A stretch of DNA of 64,000 nucleotides from Homarus americanus (lineage: Eukaryota; Arthropoda; Malacostraca; Decapoda; Nephropidae), in NCBI RefSeq assembly GCF_018991925.1, contig NW_024737068.1, forward strand, positions 10,406,563 through 10,470,562. Reading direction: 5' to 3'. The position numbers were made by a program, and so were the translations under genes. Shown piece after piece: positions 39,464 through 52,586 of the stretch. The notes beneath the pieces are model-generated. The model was given only the letters and a program-made list of their open reading frames with translations. It did no database searches and was not told where the DNA came from. Each line of letters begins with the position of its first letter. Within the stretch, counting starts at the first letter, position 1.

Positions 39464-42130
39464 TGGGGGATAGTGGGGGACAGGTAGTGGGGAGGGTAAC
39501 AGGTGAGTGTGAGGAACAGGTAGTGTGGAGGGACAGGTGAGTGTGGGGGACAGGTAGTGTGGGGGACAGGGGTGTGGGGGGTGGTGTGGGGGGACAGGTG
39601 GTAGGGACAGGTAGTGTGGGGACCGTGGTGTGGGGGACAGAGTGTGGGGGACAGGTAGTGAGGTGGGCAGGTGGTGTGGGGGACAGGTGAGTGTGGGGAC
39701 AGGTAGAGTGGGGGACAGGTAGTGTGGGGGACAGACCAGGTAGTGTGGAGGAGGTGTGTGGGGGGTAGTATAGAGGGCAGGTAGTATGGGGGGACAGGTA
39801 GTGTGGGGGACAGGTAGTGTGGGGGGACAGGTTATGGGAACAGGTGGTGTGGGGGACAACAGATGGTGGGGCATATGTGTGGGGGACAGGTTGTGTGGGG
39901 AACAGATGGTGGGGTGGGACAGGTAGTATAAAGGGGCAGGTGGCAGATACATGGACAGGTGGTGGTGGTATGGGGGACAGATGGTGGGGGACAGGTGGTG
40001 GAGGGACAGGTAGTGGGGGGACAGGTAGTGTGAGGGAACAGGTGGTGTGGGGGGGTATAGACGGCAGGTGTGTGGGGGACAGGTAGTGTGGGGGGACAGG
40101 GCAGGTAGTGTGGGGACAGGTGGTGTGGGGACAGGAGGTGTGGGGGACAGGTGTGGGGGACAGGGGACAGGTAGTGTGGGGACAGGAGTGTGTGGGGGAC
40201 AGGTGGTGTGGGGACAGGAGTGTGGGGGGACAGGTGGTGTGGGGAGGTGGTATAGACAGTACAGGTAGTGTGGGGACAGGAAGTGTGGGGGGACAGGTGT
40301 GTAGGTGGTAGTAGGGGGCAGGTAGGTGTGGGGACAGGTAGTGTGGAGGACAGGTGGTGTGGGGGACAGGTAGTGTATGGGAACCAGGTAGTGTGGAGGA
40401 GAGAGTAGTATGGGGGACAGTTGGTGTGGGGGACAGGTAGTGGGGGTAGTATAGGGGCAGGTAGTATGGGGACAGGTAGTGTGGGGGACAGGTAGTGTGG
40501 GGGACAAGCAGTGTGGGGACAGGTAGTGGAGGAGGTAGTACAGAGGGCAGGTAGTATGGGGACAGGTAGTGTGGAAGACAGGTAGTGTGGGGGACAGGTA
40601 GTGTGGGGACAGGTAGTGTGGGGGACTGGCGTGGGTAGCGTGGGGAGTGTGGGGACAGGTAGTGTGGGGGAACAGATAGTGGGGGGCATATAGTGTGGGG
40701 TTACAGGTTGTGTGGGGAACAGATGGTAGGGTGGGACAGGTGGTGGGGAGGTGAGTATAGAGGCAGGTAGTATGGGGACAGGTAGTGTGGGGGACAGGTG
40801 TGGGGGACAGGGTGGTGTGTGGGGACAGGTATTGTGGGGGACAGGTGGTGGGGGGACAGGTAGTGTGGGGGGTGGGGTGGTGTGGGGACAGGTAGTGGGG
40901 GGACAGGTGGTGTGGGGATGGTTTGTGTGGAGGACAGGTGGTGTGGGGGGAGGTATATGGGGGCAGGTGGTATGGGGACAGGTAGTGTGGGGGACAGGTA
41001 ACAGGTAGTGTGGGGGACAGGTGGTGTGGGGACAGGTAGTGTGGGGGACAGGTAGTGTTGGGGACAGGTAGTGTGGGGACAGGTAGTGTGGGGGGAGGTA
41101 GTATGGGGGCAGGTAGTTTTTGGGAGACAGAGTGTGGAGGGACAGGTGGTGTGGAGGACTGGTTGTGTGGGGGAGGTAGAGGGGGCAGGTAGTATGGGGA
41201 CAGGTGGTGTCAGAGACAGGTAGTGTGGGGAACAGGTGGTGTGGGGTAGGTAGTGTGGGAGACAGGTGGTGTGGGGCAGGTAGTATGGAGGACAGGTAGT
41301 GTGGGGACAGGTGGTTTGGGGGACACGGGTGGTGTGGGGGACAGGTGGTGGGACAGGTAGGTGGGACAGGTGTGTGTGGAGGACTGGTGGTGTGGAGGAT
41401 AGATGGCAGGTGTGGGGACAGGTAGTGTCAGGTGTGTGTGGGGACAGGTAGTGTGTGTGTGTGGGGACAGGTGGTGTGTGGGGAACAGGTAGGGACAGGT
41501 CAGGTGTGTGGGGGGACAGGTAGTGTGGGGACAGGTAGTGTGGGGGAACAGGTAGTGTGGGGAACAGGTAGTGTGGAGGACATGTAGTGTGGGGAACAGG
41601 TAGTGTGGGGGACAGGAGGTGTGTGGGACAGGTAGTGTTTGGGACAGGTAGTGTGGGGGACAGGTAGTGTGGGGGACTGGTAGTGTGGGGATAGGTAGTG
41701 TGGAGGACAGATGTGTGGGGACAGGTCGTGTGGGGGACCGGTAGTGTGAGTGAACAGGTAGTGTGGGGGACAGGTCGTGTGTGGGACAGGTAAGTATAGG
41801 GGACAGGTCGTGTGGGGGACAGGTAGTGTGGGGGACAGGTAGTGTGTAGGACAGGTAGTGTGGGGGACAAGTCGTGTGTAGGACAGGTAGTGTAGGGGAC
41901 AGGTAGTGTGGGGGACCGGTAGTATGGGGGACTGGTAGTGTGGGGATAGGTAGTGTGGGGGACAGATAGTGTGGGGGACAGGACGTGTGGGGGACCGGTA
42001 GTGTGGTAGACAGGTAGTGTGGGGGACAGGTAGTGTGGATGACAGGTAGTGGGGGGGACAGGTAGTGTGATGACAGGTAGTTTGGGGGACAAGTAATTTG
42101 GGGGACAGTTAATGTGGGTGACAGGTAGTG
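39462..42130. repeat. 2.7-kb G-rich minisatellite (GGGGGACAGGTAGTGT)n
   Basis: Units of 15-16 bp, GGGGGACAGGTAGTGT and GGGACAGGTGGTGTGG variants, repeated well over 150 times with few interruptions. G-richness is all on the plus strand. The long minus-strand frames (up to 463 codons, Pro/Thr/His/Leu-rich) exist because the unit lacks stop codons, and they are not genes. Confidence 0.96.
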
Positions 42131-42302
42131 TGGAAGGTACAATTTATCCTTTAATAACCTTGAGTGAGGTTTACTCTTGGTGAAGGACAACACCATAATA
42201 TTTACTTACAGTCTACACTGCACCCTCCTTCCCCTCCCCTCACCACCCTCACTATTTTTCCTTTGTTCCACTTACTTACTTGCTTAAGGCTGTCCGTCGT
42301 AG

Positions 42303-43860
42303 CTAACGTCTCTGTTTCATTATGAAATCGATGGTAAACTCGGTATGTTGTCGGCGGTGCCACTGGATGTGGCTGTGGAGTTCGATCCTTAACCCGCAGA
42401 CTCTATCACACTTTGGGCAGGACAGCTTCGGGTTAGGTTTGAGGTCTTTGGTAGTGCGACTGTATCTCCTTTCCCTACATGCACATCTGACCCTATTACG
42501 CTCGTTCTCGAGGTGTTTGACACCTTGGGTACAGGTGGAGCGCCATAGATGAAGGTTGGATGCAATAGTTTCAAGATCTTTTGGAGGAATGCTACATTTC
42601 TTGAACGTCACTCTGAGCTGGTCTTTGTACCTTTTGCATTATCCTTCAGGGTTACGGCTTGCCTCGGGCAGCTGCCCGTAGAGGATTTGGCGGGGGAGTC
42701 GGTGCTCTGGCATGCGGATGACGTGTCCCGTCCATTGCAACTGTCGCTTCGCCAGAAATGCCTCTATGCTGGTAGTGTTGGCACGTAGGAGGATGTCAGT
42801 ATGGGGGACTTTGTCCTGCCAGGTCAGACCAAGAATGCGCTGTAAACATCGGATATAGAAGGCCTCGAGAGATCTGACGTGTCTTTGGTACATAATCCAC
42901 GCCTCAGAACCAAATAAGGTGGTGGAAATACAGACAGCTTGTTAAACAGAAAGTTTGGTTGTAACTTTGAGGCTGTTATTGTCGAACACCCTGGCGCGCT
43001 GACTTCCAAAGGAGGTAGCTGCAAGGTGGATCTGATCTGGATCTCCTCGTCGATGTTGTGTTTGGGAGTAACAACGCTCCTGTGGTAGATAAAATGTTTT
43101 ACTTGTTTGACAGGTTCTTCGTTGACGAGGAATGCAGGTGGTGGGTCTGCGCCTCTGTGTTGAGCCATTATCTCTGTTTTTTGGATTTTAACTTTTAGTC
43201 CGATGACCTGATATATTGCAGAGACAATCGAGAGACTGTGTTGGAGAGCCTCTGGGGAGCGAGTAACGAGCGTGCAATCATCAGCATATTGGAGCTCCAG
43301 GAGGTGGGAGGTCACTGTTTTTGTCATTGCCTGGAGGCGGCGGAGGTTAAGCAAGTTGCCATCTATGCGGAATTGGATCTTCACACCGTCAACGTTGTTC
43401 GTGGAGTTATGGCTGATAGGGTCACTGCTGTGAGGTAGAGATTGAAGATGATGGTGGCCAGAACGCACTCCTGTTTCACACCGACCTCAACACTAGAGGG
43501 TTTGGACTTGGTGCCTCCTGCAAGTATGCATACTTGCATTTCTTTATGAAATCTCTTGAGGATTTTAAGAAATTTTGGAGGGACACCAAACTTAGAGAGA
43601 ACTGTCCAGAGCAGTTATCGTTTGACAGCATCGAAAGCTTTCGTTAAGTCGATGAAAGCTATGTAGAGGTCACGGTTCTGTTGATGCACGGTAAAGTTCA
43701 TATCAGTTGTGCTGCGATCTTTACGGAAGCCACATTGAGTCTGAGACAGAGTGGACTCAGCGATGTGTTTGGCTAATCTGCAGAGCATAATTCTGGCAAG
43801 TACTTTGCCTACCACAGCCAAGCGAGATATGCCTCGGCTGTTACCACAGCCTTTTTTCTT
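42303..43860 (-). pseudogene. LINE B reverse transcriptase and C-terminal finger
   Basis: Blocks seen on the minus strand: 43,821-43,615 with QTQCGFRKDRSTTDM and LYIAFIDLTKAFDAV (motif A); 43,468-42,824 with LQYADDCTLVTRSPEAL, the catalytic YADD at 43,288-43,277; 42,893-42,639 with RHVRSLEAFYIRCLQRIL and LQWTGHVIRMPEHRLPRQ; 42,611-42,303 with a C2H2 finger beginning CPKCDRVCG. The catalytic Asp pair is intact, but frames change between blocks and the region between motifs A and C is disrupted around 43,500-43,600. It is a relic. Confidence 0.9.
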
Positions 43861-44462
43861 GTAGATTGCGATGGTGCTCGAGTTCCGTCATTCCTTGGGG
43901 ACGCTTTCGGTAAGCCAGATGGCAAGAAGAAGTTGGTGGAGACGCTGGAGGATAAAATAACCTCCGCTCTTAAAGAGTTCTAAAGGCAGGCCGTCTGGTC
44001 CGGCACTTTTGTTGTTTTTGAGGCCCTTGACAGCCCGTAGGGTTTCAGAGAACTCAGGTGCTGCATCGAGTTCTACCGTGGGGACAACTCTGGGATGATA
44101 TCTAATATGCTGGGCTTAGTAGGTTTCTTTTGGTTGAGAACTCTACCAAAGTGTTCCACCCATCGATCCAGGATTTGCTGTTTGTCCTTGAGGAATTCAC
44201 CGCCGAGTTATCTCACTGGAGTGATGTTGCGCTTGATGGGCCCATGAATGGCTTTGATGGCATTGTAGAACCCCTGATGATCGTTCTCGTTGGCGAAGCT
44301 CTTACTTGCTACCACTCGTTTTCCATGTTTATCAGAGTCATCTGTGCTTCGGCCCTAAGTGAGAACTAGTTGGCTATGAATGCAGCAGATTGTAGGTTTG
44401 AGAGTAAAGTATCGTAGGCTTTATTTTTGGTAACAAGAAGATTGTATCTGCCATCAGCGTTC

Positions 44463-45395
44463 TCACTGAACCAGTCTCTTTGCAAATTCATATATGGACA
44501 AGTGGAGGATGTTACACTCATTGTCCACGTCTATTGTGTTGCTACTTAAATTGATTGTTAGTGTGGACGACAGACGCTCAGCTAGGGTGCTGCGGAAATT
44601 TGCAACTACTGTTGGGTTTTTGAGGGCGTTGCAATTGAGTTTTTTGTTTGGAGGTCGAAATGGCACTTGGAGACGGATTTCGAGCTTCATCTTTAAGCGG
44701 ATTAGGTTATGGTCGGTGAAGCATTCTGCACCTCTTATGGCCCGAGTTTGGAGAACTCGCTGGTTACGTTGCCTGACAATGATGTAGTGAAGTAGGTGCC
44801 AGTGCTTCGACTTTGGGCGCATCCAGGAGGTTATATGCTAGTTTTTAAGTTGGAATTGAGTATTAGTCAAAATAAGATTATGTTCTGAGCACAAGGAGAG
44901 GCATCTTAGGCCATTGTTGTTTATGTTGACGATGTCATGGTGGCCCAGAACGCCGTCCCATATATGAAAGTCTGTCCCAACTCTCGCATTGAAGTCACCG
45001 AGGATTATGACTTAGTCGTTATGAGGTATCCTGAGGAGACATAGGGTCCAGTGACTCGTAAAATGAGTCTTTGGCTAGACTGTCAGCATCTAATGTTAGT
45101 GTGTAGATCCTGAAAATGGTTGCATACCGTCCTTTAGTTAGAGGGATACGCCATGACATCAGCCTTTCAGTTAAGCCAATCGGGGTTTCTGGTACTATGT
45201 GCAGGAAGGCATTACGAACAGTAAATCCCACGCCGTGCAGTCGGCGTTGGTCCTCTTGGTACCCTTTCCAGAAAAAAGGTGCCCACCTGACCACAGGTCA
45301 TCGACCCACAACGGGGCCTAGGCGGCAATGTCGATGCTGTATCTTTTTAGTACGTGCGCTTCGAGAGCGGAACATCTTCGAGGGCGTGTCGTTAC
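44463..45395 (-). pseudogene. LINE B endonuclease domain
   Basis: 45,294-45,019 reads FFWKGYQEDQRRLHGVGFTV and, further on, GRYATIFRIYTLTLDAD, typical of apurinic-endonuclease-like LINE nucleases. 44,822-44,463 reads KSKHWHLLHYIIVRQRNQRV and then TDHNLIRLKMKLEIRL, equivalent to the SDH...TDHRLV region of copies C and F, though the SDH triplet itself is changed here (AECF). An in-frame interruption occurs near 45,000-44,830. Confidence 0.8.
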
Positions 45396-45399
45396 CTCT

Positions 45400-45424
45400 T
45401 GTGTGTGTGTGTGTGTGTGTGTGT
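45400..45424. repeat. (GT)n tract between LINE B and LINE C
   Basis: About 12 GT units separating the two divergent LINEs. Confidence 0.95.
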
Positions 45425-45460
45425 TCCTCCAAACAAAAACAAACTATACAACCTCCTATG

Positions 45461-46854
45461 GTCGCAGCATGGAATGTCAGGACCCTTCTGGATACTAGCT
45501 CAAATGAGCGCCCTGAAAGAAGAACTGCCCTTGTGGCAAAAGAATGGCTAGGTATAACATCGACATACAAGGCATTTGTGAGTCACGGCTCCCAGACGAG
45601 GTTCAACTCACATAACGGGGGTCTGGCTATACCTTCTTCTGGAAGGGTAAGCCTGCTGCGGAAAGAAACCGCATCTATGGAGTTGGCTTTGCCATCTGCC
45701 AACGTACTCTACACAGGCTAACCTATTGGGATCAATGAGCGCCTCTCGACGCTCCGAGTCCCACTGAATCACTCACGTCATGTCTTTTACATAAATGCAT
45801 ATGCTCCAACACTGGATGTAGAGGATGACATCAAGGAGGCCTTTTACGCCGACCTCGACGGAGTGCTAATCTCTATCCCAGACAGGATAAGGTTGTCCTC
45901 CTTGGTGAATTGAAAACCAGAGTTGGCAGAGATGCTGACATGTGGCAGGGAATCATAGAGAGAAATGAACTAGGCAAGCATAATCCCAACGGCCTACTCC
46001 TCCTCAAAGAGTGTGCTGCACACAACCTCACTATTACCAATACCTTGTTCAGGCAGGCCGACAAGTTCAAGGGTTCGTGGCAACACTCACGATCCAAACA
46101 CTGGCATCTCATTGATTACATCATTATCAGAGAAAGAGATAACCGAGATGCCTTCATCACCCGTGCCATGCGTGGCTCAGACCACTGCGATACAGATCAT
46201 CGTCTTGTCAGAGCCAGGCTCTCACTTCACGTCTCCACTAAACGGCGAAGGCAGTAAGCCTCCAGAAGAGGTTTTAACACTGAGCGTCTGGAAGATCCAG
46301 TGGTATCACATGCTTTCAGAGAGCAGCTCGAACACGGGCTAATAAACAACCCGACAACAAACAACCCAAATCCCAGTGCCGAATGGGATACTCTCGACAC
46401 TGTCATGACAAAAACCTCCAGAGAGACCCTTCGCCAGATCGATAGAATACACCAGGACTGATTTGATGAAAATTACATGGCAATTAATGTACTCGTCGAT
46501 GATAAACGTGCTGCTTTAACTGATTGGGAGAACAACCCTCACTCCCGGACCAAAGCTGATACCTTCTGCAAGAAGAAAGAGGCGGCCCAGCACGAACTTC
46601 GCAATCTTAAGAACGACTGGTTTAGAAATAGAGCATGTGAAACACAAAAAATTGCAGATCAGCACAAGATGCGCAAATTATTAAATTCCACTAAAACATT
46701 TTATGGGCCAATCTCTCTTGCAGCAGCCCCCCTCTGCTCAACTGACGGTAACTCCATAATTAAAAATGATGAAGGCATCATTCAGCACTGGAAAGAGCAC
46801 TACCATTCACTGCTCAACCGAAACACCGATGTGGTTGTCCTAACTACCCAGTAG
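45461..46854 (+). pseudogene. LINE C endonuclease and linker
   Basis: Includes AAWNVRTLLD, YAPTLDVEDDIKEAFYADLD (about 45,800) and a block 45,910-46,257 with GRDADMWQGI, IDYIIIRERD and SDHCDTDHRLVRARL, which retains the catalytic SDH. That block ends in TAA where copy F has a Gln codon. The GDFNAR motif of copies A and F reads GELKTR here (Asp and Asn lost). 46,477-46,854 is the linker, ending in TAG in place of Gln. Confidence 0.88.
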
Positions 46855-46859
46855 GTCCG

Positions 46860-48655
46860 TCAGCATGCTGAGCTGACCCATCTCATCTATCCTCCATCCC
46901 TGGATGAGGTAGCTACTGCCATCAAACAGATGAAAAATAACAAAGCCTCAGGGCCTAATGGAATCCCAGCTGAGGAGCATAAAGCAGGAGGACCTCTGCT
47001 TACCAGCCGTCTCCACTCTCTCCGTGATAATATATGAGAAAAGGAGGAAATCTCCCTAGGTTTTAAGACGCCTTCATCTTCAATATTTATAAGAACAAGG
47101 GAGACCGGTCAGACTGTGGCAACTACCGCTTGGATCTCGCTGCTGTCCGTAGATGGAAAGAGTGTCACCCAAGTCCTCCAAAACAGACTTCTTTCTGAGG
47201 CGGAAGACTTCCTCCCAGAATCTCAGTGTGGACTTTAGACCATCACGTGGCACCGCTGACATGATCTTTGCTGCCGTCAGATACAGGAAAAGTGCGTGAC
47301 CTGTACTTGGGTTTCATCGACCTAACGAAGGCCTTCGACTCGTTCAACAGGGAAGCCCTTTGATGCATCCTCAGATGTTTTGGCTGTCCACCAAAATTCA
47401 TCGCCATTGTGAGGCAACTCCACGATGGCGTGAAGTGCAGTGTCCTGCACAGTGGCACCCAGTCTGAGTTATTCCCCTTCCAAACGAGGGTTAAACAAAG
47501 GTGTGTACTGACACCAACTCTCTTTTCCATTTTCTTGGCTGCCTTCCTTACTCGTGCCGGTGCCAATTTAGCAGGCGGGGTGGACATCCAGTACCAGGAT
47601 GAAGGGTCTTTTCAACATAAGACGACTCCAGGTAGGAACAAAGGTGTCGGCAGCTTCCATTACTGAACTTCAGCATGCAGACGACCCTTGTCGCTCACAT
47701 TGAATGCGACATGTAGGAGATCCTGAGCACTTACGCAGATTCGTATGCATACTTCGGCCTTGAGGTGAATGCCAGTAAGACTCAGCTTCTATTTCAGCCC
47801 GCCCCTGGTTCAGACACACCTCCACCATCCATCCAGCTTAAAGATACTACACTCTCTAATATTACCCACTTTCGGTATCTCGGCTCCCACTTGTCCACCA
47901 CCGCGGACATTGCTGAAGATATTCAGCATCGAATCAGATGTACATCTCAAGTCTTTGGCAGACTCCGAAACGGTGTCTTCAGCTGTAGGGAGCTGAAATT
48001 ATCTGCAAACTTATACGGATATCGAGCAGTAGTCCTTCCCACCCTGCTATATGGCAGCGAGACATAGATCACATACAGGAGGCACTTCAAGGCACTTGAA
48101 AACTTTCACCAACATAGTCTACGTTTCATCCTCCGAGTTCGCTGGGAAGACAAGAGAACAGTATTCTTGCTGACACCAACTGTAGAAGCATCGAGGCTAC
48201 CATTATCCATGAACAGCTATGCTGGACTGTCCATATTACCCGCATGGACGACAGTAGACTGCGAAAGCAGCTACTTTACTGTCTCCCTAAGGAATAGTAA
48301 ACATAATGCTGGCGGACAACTGAAAAGGTATATGGAAAGTCTTAAAAGAAACCTGAAAAAGTGCCAAATCGACCCCCTCACCTGGGAGACGATTACTCCA
48401 CACTGTAACGCTTGGAGGATCACCACACAAGAAGGTGTCAATACTTTTGAGTTAGCCAGACTGCCTAATGAGGCAGACAAGCGCCAATGCCGGGAAAACG
48501 CTGCCGCCACCTCTCCCGCACTAGATGTAGCCCCCACATGTGCAATATCTGTGATCGAACCTGCCGGTCCCGTATCGGCCTGTTTAGTCACTTCAGAACT
48601 CACCAACCTAGGTGACATCCTCAATAACTCATATCATTGTATCATAGCTGGATGA
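46860..48655 (+). pseudogene. LINE C reverse transcriptase and C-terminus
   Basis: KASGPNGIPAEEHKAGGP starts the RT. Motif A lies in a damaged frame near 47,310. Motif C reads HADD (47,674-47,685) and is followed by a five-base loss compared with copy A, so the frame breaks right after the catalytic pair. 47,765-48,067 (100 codons) matches NASKTQLLFQPAPGSDTPPP and LGSHLSTTADIAEDIQ, and 48,300-48,600 encodes the C-terminal region, whose finger is broken by indels. Confidence 0.9.
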
Positions 48656-48680
48656 CAGTCATACTCGATTCCGAGTGACA

Positions 48681-49205
48681 GCAAAGTATATAATGTGTGT
48701 GTGTGTGAGTGTGTGTGAGCAGAGGTGCAACTAGAATTGTCTCTTATGAAAGCATTTTTAACACTACGAAGTATGCAAAGAATTCCACAGGCTGGGTAGG
48801 GTAGGTCCTTCCTCCTGGAGAATGCTGAGAGGCCAGGTGTCAGACAATATGACATAATTTATATAGTGACCTGTAGACTGTTTTGGAGTCAAGAATATAT
48901 ATTTTACTGACGTCATCATCTGTGACATATAACGTGAGGCATGACACGTTAAGAAAACACATCTTATTGATTTGATTTAAAAAAACAGTAAAATGAAAGA
49001 TATAAAAAATAAGCAATATAAGTAAAGGTCGGCTGCTAGGCTAAGAACCTTATTTCTAGGTGAGAACCAGTCTGTTAGGTAAGAACTAGGCCACTTGTTA
49101 AGGCCCTTACTTCTTGATAAGAACCTTGTTTATAGATAGATATTATAATGGTAGGTAAGAACCTTGCTATCAGGTTCAGATAGGGCTGCATAATACGAAC
49201 CAATG
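48681..49205. other. unassigned DNA
   Basis: A short TG-rich tract at 48,691-48,720. No gene is recognised. Confidence 0.5.
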
Positions 49206-49850
49206 TGTGGCTGTTACAGCTGGTGGCTGATGACTGGTGGCTGGCGCCTGACTGCTGTTACGGTTGGCGGCTGGTACGGCTAGTGGCTGTTACGGCTGGT
49301 GGCTGATAACTGGCGACTTTTACGGCAAGTGGCTGTTACGACTGGTGGCTGATGATTGATGGCTGACGGCTGGCAGCTGTTACGGCTATTGGCTGTTGTA
49401 GCTGGTGGCTAATGGCTGCTACGGTTGGTGGCTGCGGATGGTGACTGCTACAGCTGGTGGCTGTTACGGCTGATGACTGGTGGCTGGTGGCTGTTACGGC
49501 TGGTGGCTGTTATGGCTGGTGGCTGATGATTGGTGGCTGGCAGCTGGTGGCTGGCGGCTTATCACTTGTGGCTGGTGGAGGCGGCTGTTCTGTCTGGAGG
49601 CTGGTGGTTGACTTTTGGAGACGAGCAGCGGACGGCTAGGGAATGGCAGGTGATGGGTGACGGAAATAGGTTTGCAGCCGATAACTAGCGACGTACGTCT
49701 TAAGGCCGGCGGCTAACGTCTGGCAAATGATGGCTGACGACTAGAACCTGGCGGCTAATAGGTGGAGGTTGATGAGAGCTGGAGGATGGAGGCTGGTTAC
49801 TGGGGGCCGATGCCCGGAGGCTGACGGCTGATGGCTGGAGGTCAGTGAAT
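49206..49850. repeat. degenerate GGCTGGTGGCTGTTAC minisatellite
   Basis: Irregular units based on GGCTGGTGGCTGATGAC and GGCTGGTGGCTGTTACGG, fading towards 49,850. Confidence 0.88.
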
Positions 49851-50883
49851 TAAGACTACCAAGTGGAGAGAAAATGTTTGGGCTTATTGACAGTTAACTA
49901 AATGTTGCGGACGAAAAGGATGGATGACACGCAAAGCCCTCGAGTGTATGATCGACGGATGGTGTGTATACCCAGAGCTAGAGGGCCTGTATACTGTATG
50001 TTGAGGTGGCTCTACAGCTGATTGAACGAGAGTGTGATTACAGGTGAGTGAATGGTATAGCTGTGTATATAAGTTCATGAATAAATAAACTCCCAAAATT
50101 AGTAACGGGTGAAGGATTGATTTCAGTATGAATGAGTTTACGTGACAACAATGCCGGAAGGATCTTCCCGTGTTGCAGGGTGTGTCATCAAGCTGCCTCG
50201 GGTGACAACCGATCACCCGGTCAATTGCTTCTTACCTGCCTACAACCTCTGCATGTAAAAGGACTACTGATTGTGAGAGTGAGGGCATGACTACCAGCAG
50301 GCGTGTGTATGTTAGTGAACGCATGACTAACTGGGTGTGTGTATGGGGGTGTGCGGTGAGGGGTCTGACTAAATTGACTGACTGACTATAAGCGCATTAC
50401 TCGGACGACTGGAGTTTATGCGTGAATCCAAGTCTCATTGACTGAGTGTTAAGCAGAGTGCTTCTTGAGGTGACTGATACGTTTACATCTCCTCTAAATT
50501 ACTGTAGATCAAGGGAAGGGCCGCCATAATTACTGTATTTCAAGAGAAGAACCGCCATATTACTGAAGTTCAAGAGAAAATAGAGAAAATAGAAAGACTA
50601 GATTTTGCGCATGCATCTAAGAGGGGTAAGAAAGGTGGGATGCAGAAGATAAATATATAAACCACTGTCAATTACACCTCTTAGAGATTGATAACTAAGA
50701 CTGAACAACACCTTAATCTGACTTGAGCGAACAATTGTTCAAAATTAGTTCATAAACAGCTACACAAGTTACACAAGCGCACAAATGACTGGGAAACACG
50801 CGACTGGTTGTCTGTAAACCGTTGCACGTGTACTATTTGTACAAACAGAACACATTAGCGACTATACTTATTCAAGCCTTCAT
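49851..50883. other. unassigned DNA
   Basis: No gene or repeat array is recognised. Confidence 0.5.
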
Positions 50884-50931
<48 letters not shown>

Positions 50932-50952
50932 ACACACACACACACACACACA
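50884..50952. repeat. (CA)n microsatellite
   Basis: About 34 CA units with one interruption. Confidence 0.97.
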
Positions 50953-51134
50953 CCTTCAGCGTACATGATCTACGTGACCTCCACTGTAAACATTAATCTG
51001 TATGTTCACTGTTTGTTTCTTTTCCTTTCTCTAATGTTTGCTTTTGTTAAACCACCAATGTATGTAATAAGTCATTTATGTCCAATGTATATTTTCAGTC
51101 TTCGGGCTGCAGAACTTTTTCAATTAACTTTTAA

Positions 51135-51252
<118 letters not shown>

Positions 51253-52410
51253 ATGATGAATGAATGTATACTACAGGACTCAGACACATTAATGATTAAT
51301 AGGTGACGAGAGGTGAATCAAGTGGCAAGAAAGTCGATAGGTAAATCAAGTGGCGGGGAAAGGGGGAGGGGTGAGAATGGTAGGTGATGTTAAGGGTGTG
51401 GGAGACGGTGAATGGGAGGGGTGAGGGACGGGTTACCTGAGTATCACGCCGAGATTTTCACACACCTGTCGAACATGGCTTCTCCCGTACCCCAGCACTC
51501 TAACACTCACCTCCTCTTAGCCCTAGACACCTTGCATCTTGCTCTCTGAAATCAGCAACAACTTCCAGCACTTCGACCACTGCTCTCTTGTGAGTGTGGT
51601 GACCCTAGGAACCAACGATGAGCGTGGGAAATTCGATCCGACATCGATATCGGAAATTAAAAGACAGTGTCAGTGGCCATTTCCCATATCAGTGGTATCG
51701 TGTTAAGCAGGCAGGTGCTCGTAGCCTTTTATAAGTCGCTTAAACACACAACCGAAGGAGGGTTCTGCCTTTCTTCTCCCCACGAGGCACTCCAGCCCGT
51801 TAGTCGACAAAAAAGATATGCTCTGTGCTATTAGTAAACGCTATAAATCCGATTAAATAGGTGAGAGTTTTTAGCTCGTGGCGACATGTGGCAGCTCTGG
51901 CTACTTCAGCTGAGCCAAATGGACCACAAGAATGTCAAACAAACCGACCACACGGCAGGCCAGCGGCCACTCTCAGCCGCCCCGGCGCACGTTACCTCCC
52001 ACGAGACCCTACATCACTCCTTTCATATATACAACCTATAAACATAATACATAAAATCACATGAGCAAAATGCAGATAGAAGTCTACAAGACGTAAGATG
52101 CTTATAAGCGATTCCAGGGGAAGTTTGAGTTCGATCCCGGGGAGATGGGTTCCCACGGCCCATTCTACCTGGCAAAACCATCAAGTTTCACACTTGGACT
52201 TTGTGGCCACGCTGGTTGAACTTGTGGCGGACGAGACCACTAGAGGGACCGTATTTTATGCCTTTATACCTTTCTCACTGTTGTTGTCACAACGTGGCCG
52301 CCACAATAAGACACATGTGTACATCTCCGCTCTATTGTTCTGGAGATGTCGGCCGACGCTCCGCACTGACCACAAGAACACGATCTTCATGTATTGTGTA
52401 TAAATATATA
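51253..52410. other. unassigned DNA
   Basis: GAGTTCGATCCCGGGG at about 52,127-52,142 resembles a B box, but no A box or tRNA fold could be found around it. No gene is recognised. Confidence 0.45.
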
Positions 52411-52416
52411 GTAGAT

Positions 52417-52566
<150 letters not shown>

Positions 52567-52586
52567 AGGAAAGAAAACACGAAATT

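Larger units (their letters stand above)
42290..45400 (-). mobile_element. LINE copy B, minus strand (family related to A/C/D/F)
   Basis: On the minus strand it reads, from 45,395 down: endonuclease (SIDIAA, FFWKGYQEDQRRLHGVGF), linker, reverse transcriptase, and a C-terminal region ending in a C-x2-C...H-x3-H finger near 42,340-42,430. It has the same domain order as copies A, C and F, but the sequence is clearly diverged, so it is a sister family. The 5' boundary is at the (GT)n tract 45,400-45,424 that it shares with copy C. Confidence 0.9.
45426..48680 (+). mobile_element. LINE copy C, plus strand
   Basis: It starts close to the (GT)n tract with the endonuclease N-terminus (AAWNVRTLLDTSSNERPERR at about 45,460) and ends with the same 3' sequence as copies A and D (CATACTCGATTCCGAGTGAC near 48,660-48,679), then a short TG-rich tail. 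The site that carries SINE-1 in copy A is uninterrupted here near 46,293. Multiple nonsense codons and frameshifts are present. Confidence 0.93.

Noticed and set aside
39462..42130. Minus-strand Pro/Thr/His/Leu-rich frames up to 463 codons, resembling mucin-like or collagen-like proteins
   Set aside because: They are pure products of the 15-16-bp G-rich minisatellite; several overlapping frames are open at once, as expected for a stop-free repeat.
52127..52142. B-box-like GAGTTCGATCCCGGGG as a SINE or tRNA gene
   Set aside because: No A box at the right distance and no cloverleaf could be drawn.
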